Part shown: positions 45,166-52,520 of the stretch, in pieces
How the letters are laid out: every line of letters begins with the position of its first letter
Numbering within the stretch: position 1 is the first letter of the stretch
NCBI GenBank assembly: GCA_910588685.1
Contig: CAJUPX010000002.1
Location: 1-64,000, forward strand
Direction: 5' to 3'
DNA length: 64,000 nt
Source: an uncultured Christensenellaceae bacterium
GTDB taxonomy: Bacteria > Bacillota > Clostridia > Christensenellales > Borkfalkiaceae
Notes under the pieces: model-generated
Databases searched by the model: none
Seen by the model: the letters and a program-made list of their open reading frames with translations, nothing else
Told to the model about the DNA's origin: nothing
Translations under genes and position numbers: made by a program

Positions 45166-46272
45166 ATGGCGGAATACTACTCCGCCGAGCTTGCCGAAAA
45201 GGTTGTGCGTGGTATGACTGAAAACGTTCTCAAAGGCATAAACAACGGCGGACAGATTACTTTCGGCTATAAGTTAAATGCAGAAAGAAAGTTTGAACCG
45301 CACGAAACATTTGCGCCTATTCTTCAAGAGATATTTACAATGTACGCCGACGGTCATACCATTAAATATATAGTGGACTACCTTGACGAAAAGAAAATAC
45401 GCTCTTATCGTGGCGGCAAGATAAACGGAACGGGCGTTCAGCGTATGCTATCCAACCGCCGCTATTTGGGCGAATATAAATTCCGTGACGTAACCGTGCC
45501 GAACATTATACCGCCGCTTGTATCGGAAGATGTTTTCGAGAGAGTACAACAGCGATTAGCAAAGAACAAGAAAGCACCTGCAAGGCATAAAGCCGAAGAT
45601 GATTATTTGCTTACCCTAAAACTATTTTGTGGCAAATGTCATACTCATATGGTCGGCGAGAGCGGTATGGGAACTTCAAGGGTTTACCGTTACTATAAAT
45701 GCGCTAACACAAAGAAAGTACATATCTGCGACAAGAAAGCTGTGCGGAAAGATTGGATAGAAGATTTGGTAGTTGAAAAGGCTATGAAAGTTTTGCACGA
45801 CGATAAGTTAGTGGAATACCTTACCGAAAGAATTTTCGTATTACAAGGCGAAGAAAATCCTAGAATACCGCACTTGAAAGGACAACTTGCCGACACCGAA
45901 AAACGCATTAAAAATCTTATGAACGCTATCGAGCAAGGCATTATCACGGACACCACGAAGGACAGACTTGCACAACTTGAAAGCAAAAAGAAAGAAATCG
46001 AAATCGCCATTTTGCAAGAGAAAATAAAAAAGCCCTTCCTTACGAAAGAACAAATACAGTTCGGCATAGAACGGTTTAGAAATCTTGATATTACCACGCT
46101 TGAAGGAAAACGTCGGCTCATAGACGGGTTTGTGAACTCAATTTACCTGTATGACGATAAGTTTACCATCACTTTTAACTTCAAAGACGGAACACAGACG
46201 GTATTCTTTTCCGAGATTGAAGCAACAAAAAATTCGGATATTAAATCACTTGGTGCACCATTCATAACCTAA
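45166..46272 (+). pseudogene. Large serine recombinase lacking its catalytic domain
   Basis: 368 residues. Begins at MAEYYSAELAEKVVRG, which in intact large serine recombinases lies at about residue 110-125, just after the resolvase domain with the nucleophilic Ser. The rest is complete: recombinase domain (YKLNAERKFEPHE, RRYLGEYKF), zinc-ribbon CGKCHTHM...YYKCANTKK...CDKK, coiled coil (~215-275) and tail. The frame continues open upstream for ~16 codons without recombinase-like sequence and no ribosome site precedes the ATG. It cannot cut DNA. The integrated element has therefore lost its mobility gene function. Confidence 0.85.
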
Positions 46273-46355
46273 TTCGAACACTTATAGTTCGGGTTAGGTT
46301 TTTTCTTTTGCCGTTTCGATAGTAGCCGTGCCGTATATGCGCCGTTTTCTTAAAA

Positions 46356-46390
46356 TTACGGATATTTGGCATTGTTTTCCATATCCGTAA
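46356..46390. repeat. 10-bp inverted repeat downstream of recombinase
   Basis: TTACGGATAT (46356-46365) and ATATCCGTAA (46381-46390) around a 15-nt loop, followed by AAAAG. Could be a terminator remnant or part of a recombination site. Confidence 0.6.
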
Positions 46391-46426
46391 AAAGTTGGGA
46401 ATTTATGCGGATTTACATTTGGTACA

Positions 46427-46465
46427 TTTAGTCATAGCATATGGAGGTTTTTTGCTATGACTAAA
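46427..46465 (+). promoter_or_regulatory. Perfect hairpin enclosing the ribosome binding site
   Basis: Arms TTTAGTCATAGCA (46427-46439) and exact complement (46453-46465), 13-nt loop. The loop shows GGAGG (46443-46447) while the start codon (46457) is in the right arm. This is a likely translational switch or RNA/protein operator for the following gene. Confidence 0.8.
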
Positions 46466-46822
46466 GAAGAAATTGAAACTGTTATCATCAGGTACACTTT
46501 TATTGTCGACGCTATCAAAAACAACAAAGACCAAGCTGTTTTTTACGTCGGCAACAGGAAATTCAGCGTGAAGATTACCGACCCGGTCTTTACCGTTTGC
46601 AGTATCATCCGCGACGTTTATTCCAGCAGCAAAGACGACTGGTTCAAGTTTATGATTGACGGCATTTTATCCGACAAAACCGACGTTTCGCTTATTATTC
46701 ACTTGCCCTGGCAGAGAAACGCCTATTATAAACGCAAAGATATTTTCTTTAACACCGTTTTGCTTTGCTGCGCCGCCAGAAATATTTTTACCTACGAAGA
46801 AATCTTAGCCGGCGTTGCCTGA
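46457..46822 (+). CDS. Small protein of unknown function
   Basis: 121 residues, no signal or membrane helix. Mixed alpha/beta: EEIETVIIRYTFIVDAIKNN, then VFYVGNRKFSVKI, SSSKDDWFKFMIDGIL, YEEILAGVA. I recognise no family. GGAGG 9 bp before the ATG lies in a hairpin loop. It follows the broken recombinase and may be part of the element or the host gene at its right border. Confidence 0.65.
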   Translation: MTKEEIETVIIRYTFIVDAIKNNKDQAVFYVGNRKFSVKITDPVFTVCSIIRDVYSSSKDDWFKFMIDGILSDKTDVSLIIHLPWQRNAYYKRKDIFFNTVLLCCAARNIFTYEEILAGVA

Positions 46823-46940
46823 CGATTAAAAAAATTTAATATTTATACCGGACCGAAAAAACGAAGCTGATAAAACTCGGCTCCGTTATTTTGCCGTGCA
46901 AAAAAACAACATTGTTATCATTGTAATTTAAAAACAGTAC

Positions 46941-46969
46941 TTGAAATTGTATTTTAAATGTGTTACAAT
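46941..46969 (+). promoter_or_regulatory. Promoter of LRR_5 protein gene
   Basis: TTGAAA (46941-46946), 17-bp spacer, TACAAT (46964-46969); leader ~28 nt with GGGAG ribosome site. Confidence 0.7.
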
Positions 46970-47003
46970 ACAAAAAGTAAATTTTTTATTACGGGAGTAA
47001 AAT

Positions 47004-49694
47004 ATGCATAGATACGATAATTGCGGCTTGATACAAGACGGAAAAGTAATTACTTTTAGACCGGCCGAAGGTTTTGACGGAAATATAATAATTCCCGACG
47101 ACGTTACAGAAATAGGCAACCGCGCCTATGAAGTTGCGTTCTGTAGTATAAAAAAGGTTGTTATTTCTCCGTCGGTAAAACGAATCGGGGAAGGGGCTTT
47201 TGCTTACTGCGAAGAATTACAGGAAGTTGAAATCCCTGACGGCGTTGAAATTATAGACAAACAGGCTTTCAGCGATTGCCACAGTCTTAAAAAAATTCAC
47301 ATTCCCGCAACGGTGACGTTTATAGGCGCGGGCGCGTTTGACGACTGCGGCGATATAGAAGAAATAACCGTAGCGGAAAACAACCCCGTATACCGCGGCA
47401 CAGGCAACTGTCTTATCAATATAAAGAAAAAAACTTTGATTCGCGGCTGCAAAAACAGCGTTATACCCTCCGACGGCAGCGTTACGGTTATAGGAGAATG
47501 CGCTTTTTCCAACAACACCGCGCACCCCAGAAACAGAATACACAGCAAGGGCAGCTCGGAAGTAGTAATCCCCGACGGCATAACAAAAATCGGCAAACGC
47601 GCGTTCGACTTCAATTTCGGACTTGAAACGGTTATTATGTCCGACAGTGTAAAAACAATTGAAAAAGACGCGTTTTCGAATTGCTATAATCTTAAAAGTA
47701 TACAATTCGGCAAAGGCGTTGAAACGATAGGCGATAACGCGTTTTATTATGCGGGTTCTTTAAAAGGCGGGTTAAAATTACCGGACAGCGTAAAAAAAAT
47801 AGGCGCCTATGCATTCTTCAAGAGCGGCGTACAGAGCGTTACCTTTGGTAAAAACGTTAAATCGATAGGCAAAAACGCTTTCAGCGACTGTAAAAATTTA
47901 ACCGAACTTACTTTTTCGGACGGCGGCACAGAGGAAATTTGCGACTGCGCGTTCCACTACTGCAAGGCGCTTGAAACAATAAACTTTTCAAACAGCCTTA
48001 AAATAATAGGAAGAAGCGCATTTTACCGTTGTGACAAACTCAAAACTTTAACTTTTAAAAACGGTCTTGAAACGATAGGCGAAAGCGCTTTCGAGTGCTG
48101 CAGCCAGCTTAAAAGCATAGACGTTCCCGACAGCGTTAAATACATAGGCGCGGAGGCGTTTGCATATTGCGAAAAGCTGCTATCGGTTAAATTACCCGCA
48201 AGCGTTGATTTTATGGGCAGCAGCGTATTCAAGGAATGCCCCGTGAAGGTTGCAGCACCTAAAAAGGTGGGTGCAGTCGGCTTTGAAATAGCAAATAACG
48301 AGCTTATTAAATATAAGGGCACTTCCGCTAACGCCGTAATCCCCGAAGGCGTTACAAAAATTGCCTCCAAAGCGTTTTTGAGAAAGAAAAATCTTGAAAG
48401 CATTACTATTCCCGCAAGCGTCACGGCAATAGCCAACAGAGCAATCGAAGGCTGCGGCGCTCTTAAACGCATTGACGTAGACAGCGCAAACACGGTATAC
48501 CGCTGCGCGGGCAACTGTCTTATAGACGTAAAGAAAAAAACAGTTATTTACGGCTTTGCAGACAGCGTGATTCCTTCCGACGGAAGCGTTAACGCCATTG
48601 CGGCAAATGCGTTTACAGACGTACAATTTACCGAAGCGGTAATCCCCGAAGGTATTAAAACAATCGGCGCGAACGCCTTTAAAGGCTGTACGAATTTAAA
48701 GAGCCTCACCCTGCCAAACACCTTAAAATCTGTCGGTCCGTCCGCGTTCAAATACTGCAAGGCGCTTAAAAGCATAACCGTACCGAAAAACGTCACGTCC
48801 ATCGGAACCGAGGCGTTCGCCGAGTGCACGGCGCTTACGGAAATCAACTTTAATTGCGAGTGCGACAATCTGTCCGTAAACAGTCCGTTCGACAGCGCCG
48901 GTGCAAACACCGACGGCGTTATAATAAACGTAGGAGCAGCCGTAAAACGCATTCCCGACTCTTTTCTGATGCCGCAGGATAAAGAAAGAATGCCCAAAAT
49001 CGTACTTGTAGATTTTGCCGAAAACAGCGTTTGCGAATATATCGGGGCCAACGCATTCTGGGCTTGCAAAACTTTAAAAAGCGTAAACCTGCCCGACAGC
49101 ATTAAAAAAATAGGAAGAGATTCTTTTAACAGATGTTCGGCGTTGGAGCACATCAATATCCCTGAAAATACTACGGAAATAGGCGCATATACTTTTTACA
49201 AATGCAAAAGTCTTAAAGAAATTTATATTCCCGCGGGAGTCACCAGGCTTGTATCCGTATTTGAAGGCTGCGGCGGACTTGAAAGCATAACCGTTGCGGA
49301 AAACAACCCCGCATTCCACTGCGCGGGCAACTGCCTTATCGAAACAGAAACAAAAAAGCTGATTCGCGGCTGCTACAACAGCGTTATTCCCTCCGACGGC
49401 AGCGTTAACCGCCTTGACAATTATTCCTTTGACAAATGCAGTAAGCTTGAAAGCATAGTAATCCCGGACGGCGTTGTAGAAATTTACAATAACGCGTTCA
49501 GGCAGTGCGAAAATTTAAAAAGCGTGACTATTGCCAAAACCGTTACGTACGTTTGCAACCCCTATTTTGAAGACTGCGACGAGCTTATAAAAATTACGGC
49601 GGCAAAAGAGCTTTTGGAAAAATACGAGTATTTCGGCTTTAAAAACAAGGAATTCGGACTCAAAAACAGACGCGTAGAATTTTCTTTTATATAA
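47004..49694 (+). CDS. BspA-like LRR_5 repeat protein without signal peptide
   Basis: 896 residues made almost wholly of LRR_5 units of 22-24 residues with the pattern I-P-x-x-V-x-x-I-G-x-x-A-F-x-x-C-x-x-L (over 25 copies). Three longer inserts share NCLI-x(5,6)-K-x-[LV]-I-[RY]-G and NSVIPSDGSV (~130, ~495, ~775). The N-terminus MHRYDNCGLIQDGK is neither a signal peptide nor an anchor, and none is seen at the C-terminus, though BspA proteins are usually exported. It may act inside the cell, use an unrecognised route, or be a recent rearrangement. Many Cys residues fit a reducing location. Confidence 0.85.
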   Translation: MHRYDNCGLIQDGKVITFRPAEGFDGNIIIPDDVTEIGNRAYEVAFCSIKKVVISPSVKRIGEGAFAYCEELQEVEIPDGVEIIDKQAFSDCHSLKKIHIPATVTFIGAGAFDDCGDIEEITVAENNPVYRGTGNCLINIKKKTLIRGCKNSVIPSDGSVTVIGECAFSNNTAHPRNRIHSKGSSEVVIPDGITKIGKRAFDFNFGLETVIMSDSVKTIEKDAFSNCYNLKSIQFGKGVETIGDNAFYYAGSLKGGLKLPDSVKKIGAYAFFKSGVQSVTFGKNVKSIGKNAFSDCKNLTELTFSDGGTEEICDCAFHYCKALETINFSNSLKIIGRSAFYRCDKLKTLTFKNGLETIGESAFECCSQLKSIDVPDSVKYIGAEAFAYCEKLLSVKLPASVDFMGSSVFKECPVKVAAPKKVGAVGFEIANNELIKYKGTSANAVIPEGVTKIASKAFLRKKNLESITIPASVTAIANRAIEGCGALKRIDVDSANTVYRCAGNCLIDVKKKTVIYGFADSVIPSDGSVNAIAANAFTDVQFTEAVIPEGIKTIGANAFKGCTNLKSLTLPNTLKSVGPSAFKYCKALKSITVPKNVTSIGTEAFAECTALTEINFNCECDNLSVNSPFDSAGANTDGVIINVGAAVKRIPDSFLMPQDKERMPKIVLVDFAENSVCEYIGANAFWACKTLKSVNLPDSIKKIGRDSFNRCSALEHINIPENTTEIGAYTFYKCKSLKEIYIPAGVTRLVSVFEGCGGLESITVAENNPAFHCAGNCLIETETKKLIRGCYNSVIPSDGSVNRLDNYSFDKCSKLESIVIPDGVVEIYNNAFRQCENLKSVTIAKTVTYVCNPYFEDCDELIKITAAKELLEKYEYFGFKNKEFGLKNRRVEFSFI

Positions 49695-49706
49695 ATTTAT
49701 TAAAAT

Positions 49707-49740
49707 AAAGCTGCGGGAAGCAAAAGCTTCCCGCAGCTTT
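49707..49740. terminator. Bidirectional terminator
   Basis: 15-bp stem AAAGCTGCGGGAAGC with exact complement, AAAA loop, between LRR_5 gene and the convergent lipoprotein gene. Confidence 0.93.
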
Positions 49741-49763
49741 ATTTATAGGAGAATAACGCGTAA

Positions 49764-50663
49764 TCAGTCGGGGATATACGAGTAGCTCTTTTCGCCGTCG
49801 GCGGAATAGTTGACTCTGACGATATATTTTGCCTTTAATTCGCCGTCGCCGACGCGGATACTTATAACGTCCTTGCCGTTCTTGCGCTCTTTTTCAAAAC
49901 GGAAAATTTCTTTTATTCCGTTTTTAACCGAAGTCATTTTCAGCTCTGTTTCACCCTTTTCGGTTTCGTACGTAAACGAGCTCTTTTCCAGAACTTTTCC
50001 GTCTTCGTAAACAGAATATCCGTATTCCTGCTCAAATTCGTCGCTTTCGCTTTCGGTTTCGTGCTCTACGAGCATATATCTGTTCTCGCCGAGAGTTACG
50101 CGGAATTGAGTTTTTGCCTCTCTTTCGGCTCCGTCGGTTTCGGTTTTTGTTTTGCCGTAAATTTCATAGTCCGCGCCGTCAATTACCATAACCCCTGAAA
50201 TGGAATACTTCTCTTCGATTTCACCGTCGTCGTCATTCTCGTAATCGGTAAGAGTTTTATTATAATACATTACATACTGCGTGACCTTTCCGCTCAGGTC
50301 GGGGTACGACACAACCGTTTTGTCGGTATATTCCGCCCTGTCGGACTTAGGCGAAGTAATTGAAAAGCTTCCGTCGCTCAAAAGACTTTCAACAAGCGAC
50401 ATATACCTGTCGAGCACCGAAGTATCGTAATCCGCCGAAACAGCGGCGGCAAACGGCTGCGCGCCGCCCGCCTCTGCGTTAGCCTTTTCGGCGCCGAGCG
50501 AAGATATAATCATACCGGCCGAAGCCGCGCTGAATCCGTACACCGATTCCGTTGTTTTAAATTCGTCGAACTTGCCGCCCTCCGCCTTTTCAGAGCAGGC
50601 GGTCAGTCCCGCCGTTAAAGTTAATGCCGCAGAAACGGCAAGCGCCGTAATTATTTTTTTCAT
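49764..50663 (-). CDS. Lipoprotein homologous to the extracellular part of the adjacent anti-sigma candidate
   Basis: 299 residues from the ATG at 50663 behind CGGAGG; the longer frame to 50753 is rejected. Signal peptide, lipobox GLTACSEK (Cys ~24). Shared with the 351-aa protein at 51347-52402, in the same order: YGFSAASAGM vs YAYSAASVGL, RYMSLVESLLSD vs PYISLIESLLSE, YVMYYNKTL vs YSMYYNKTF, YSISGVM vs YAINGVL, YGYSVYEDGKVLEKSS vs YEFVYSVYEQGKLVEKTS, KGETELKM vs DGETEIEL. It thus equals the sensor domain without the membrane and sigma-binding parts. Divergent from the sigma gene. Ligand and role unknown. Confidence 0.82.
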   Translation of the reverse strand: MKKIITALAVSAALTLTAGLTACSEKAEGGKFDEFKTTESVYGFSAASAGMIISSLGAEKANAEAGGAQPFAAAVSADYDTSVLDRYMSLVESLLSDGSFSITSPKSDRAEYTDKTVVSYPDLSGKVTQYVMYYNKTLTDYENDDDGEIEEKYSISGVMVIDGADYEIYGKTKTETDGAEREAKTQFRVTLGENRYMLVEHETESESDEFEQEYGYSVYEDGKVLEKSSFTYETEKGETELKMTSVKNGIKEIFRFEKERKNGKDVISIRVGDGELKAKYIVRVNYSADGEKSYSYIPD

Positions 50664-50756
50664 TTTTAAAACCTCCGTTTTTGTTTTCACTACATAAACA
50701 AACGTAAAAGCTGTTTTGTTGGAAATTTTTAAAATTTTTTTTAATTTTTTCAAGCC

Positions 50757-50785
50757 TTGACTATAAATTAATTTTTTTGTATAAT
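50757..50785 (+). promoter_or_regulatory. Promoter of sigma/anti-sigma operon
   Basis: TTGACT (50757-50762), 17-bp spacer, TATAAT (50780-50785): housekeeping type. A 9-mer CCAACAAAA follows at 50788-50796 and also occurs on the minus strand (50714-50722) upstream of the divergent lipoprotein gene. Confidence 0.8.
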
Positions 50786-50831
50786 TACCAACAAAAGATA
50801 TTAATTATATTGTTAATATAACGGACGGAAT

Positions 50832-51350
50832 ATGACCGAGGAACTTGAGAGAAAAATTGCAAAACTGAAAAAGGGCGACAAAAAAGCGTTCGACTACGTT
50901 TACGACAAGACCAACCGCCCCGTTTACTTTACCGCTTTATATATCGTAAAAGACAAATCGCGCGCCGAGGACGTTTTACAGGACACTTACGTCAGGGCTT
51001 TATCGCGCCTCGAACAGTATGAGGCGGGCACTAATTTTATAGGCTGGCTATGTTCTATAAGCAAGTCGCTCGCATTAAACAGTCTTAAAAAATACAGCAG
51101 GGAAGTTTACACCGACTTTGAAACGGATTCATACAAGTACGGAATGCGGGAAACAGAATTGCCGTACGTATTTGAAACGGCGAGAAAAGTCCTGCCCGAG
51201 GACGAGTACAACATTGTAATGCTGTGTCAGGTAGCGGGCTATAAGCGGCGCGAGGTTGCGGAAATGCTCGGCATACCGATAGGCACCGTAACCTGGAAAA
51301 ACAATCAGGCTCTCAAAAAATTAAAGGACAGCCTTGAGGAAAAATTATGA
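50832..51350 (+). CDS. ECF-family RNA polymerase sigma factor
   Basis: 172 residues. Region 2 (AFDYVYDKTNRPVYFTALYI, RAEDVLQDTYVRAL, ~17-55, then FIGWLCSISKSLALN) and region 4 (LPEDEYNIVMLCQVAGYKRR, EVAEMLGIPIGTVTWKNNQA, ~120-165). No extra domain. Its stop overlaps the start of the anti-sigma candidate (ATGA), the classical coupling. Likely directs transcription of envelope or self genes. Confidence 0.93.
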   Translation: MTEELERKIAKLKKGDKKAFDYVYDKTNRPVYFTALYIVKDKSRAEDVLQDTYVRALSRLEQYEAGTNFIGWLCSISKSLALNSLKKYSREVYTDFETDSYKYGMRETELPYVFETARKVLPEDEYNIVMLCQVAGYKRREVAEMLGIPIGTVTWKNNQALKKLKDSLEEKL

Positions 51351-52402
51351 AAGACTTAAAAAAATTGCTCGCAGAAGCCGGTAAAGACGCAATGCCGGGC
51401 GACGAAGTAAAAAACAGTATAAAAGAACGGCTCGGATACGGTAACGAACCGCAGACGCTCGCATATGCTCACGGCGGCGTTAAAACGCAAAGGCGCAATA
51501 TGATAATTGCCCTTACCGCCGCCGCTCTTGCAATAATTATATGCCTCGCCATAATTTTACCTGTAATTTCAGGCAATAACCGCAACAACCCGTCGGGCAC
51601 ACACGATAAGTTTTCGGAAATAACCGACGCAAATTCGTTTTATGCGTACAGCGCGGCTTCGGTCGGATTATTGCTTACGTCAAACGGAGGCAGTGCGGAA
51701 ATTAACGCTGTTTCCGCTTATTCCTCTCCCGTTATCAACCGTTCAAAGGCCGATACCGCGGACATTGACCCCTATATATCCTTGATTGAAAGCCTTCTAT
51801 CGGAAAACAATATCGTCAGCGAGGACATTGACGGCGCGGACGGATACGAGTTCGGCATGTCGGTTAAATGCATAGATTTTTCGGGCGAAGCCATATCCTA
51901 CTCTATGTATTACAACAAGACCTTTTTAAAAGACAAGGTAAAAGACGACAAACAGGAGAGCAGCTATGCAATAAACGGTGTGCTACACGCCGGCAACGGC
52001 GTGTACCCCGTTGACGGCACCTTTGAAACCGAAACGGAAAGCGACGAACAGGAATGCGAGCTCTATTTTAAAGCGTATACCGCCAACGATAAAAAATCGT
52101 ATATAGAGGTTGAGCGCGAAAGCCAGACCGAAGAGGACGAGGAAGAATACGAATTTGTTTATTCCGTTTACGAGCAGGGCAAGCTTGTTGAAAAAACCTC
52201 CGTTAAATACGAATACGAAGACGGAGAAACCGAAATCGAACTGATTATAAAAAAAGGCGACGTCACGCAGAAATTGAAGTTTGAATCGGAAATTTCCGGC
52301 AAGGAAACCGTGCTTGCAGGCGAGGGTGAAATAAACGGAAATAAAGTAAAATTCCGTGTTTACGGTTCAAACGAAAACAGAGAATACGTGTTTTACGATT
52401 AA
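51347..52402 (+). CDS. Candidate membrane anti-sigma factor with extracellular sensor domain
   Basis: 351 residues. Short cytoplasmic part (~1-55, MKDLKKLLAEAGKDAMPGDE) that could bind the sigma factor, one membrane helix (MIIALTAAALAIIICLAIIL, ~58-78), and a ~270-residue outside domain rich in Glu/Asp/Tyr, homologous to the divergent lipoprotein. No zinc anti-sigma (HxxxCxxC) motif, so this is not a ZAS-type protein. Anti-sigma role is inferred from the 4-bp overlap and topology. Confidence 0.75.
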   Translation: MKDLKKLLAEAGKDAMPGDEVKNSIKERLGYGNEPQTLAYAHGGVKTQRRNMIIALTAAALAIIICLAIILPVISGNNRNNPSGTHDKFSEITDANSFYAYSAASVGLLLTSNGGSAEINAVSAYSSPVINRSKADTADIDPYISLIESLLSENNIVSEDIDGADGYEFGMSVKCIDFSGEAISYSMYYNKTFLKDKVKDDKQESSYAINGVLHAGNGVYPVDGTFETETESDEQECELYFKAYTANDKKSYIEVERESQTEEDEEEYEFVYSVYEQGKLVEKTSVKYEYEDGETEIELIIKKGDVTQKLKFESEISGKETVLAGEGEINGNKVKFRVYGSNENREYVFYD

Positions 52403-52414
52403 ATTACAACTAAT

Positions 52415-52440
52415 AAAAGCCGTGCAAAGCGGCTTTTTTT
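52415..52440 (+). terminator. Terminator of sigma/anti-sigma operon
   Basis: AAGCCG/CGGCTT stem, 7-nt loop, seven T. Confidence 0.88.
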
Positions 52441-52457
52441 AATTAATCGAAATAAAT

Positions 52458-52486
52458 TTGACTTTATGCATATATTATGATATAAT
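52458..52486 (+). promoter_or_regulatory. Promoter of M60-like peptidase gene
   Basis: TTGACT (52458-52463), 17-bp spacer, TATAAT (52481-52486). Rules out starts before ~52493. Confidence 0.88.
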
Positions 52487-52520
52487 CCGCGCAATAGAAA
52501 TAATTAGATTAGGAGATTTT

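Noticed and set aside
46320..46340. Riboswitch or other known RNA between recombinase and the 121-aa gene
   Set aside because: Only simple inverted repeats are visible; no known consensus core recognised.
50663..50753. Longer start for the sensor-like lipoprotein
   Set aside because: It would bury the signal peptide and ignore the CGGAGG site before the ATG at 50663.
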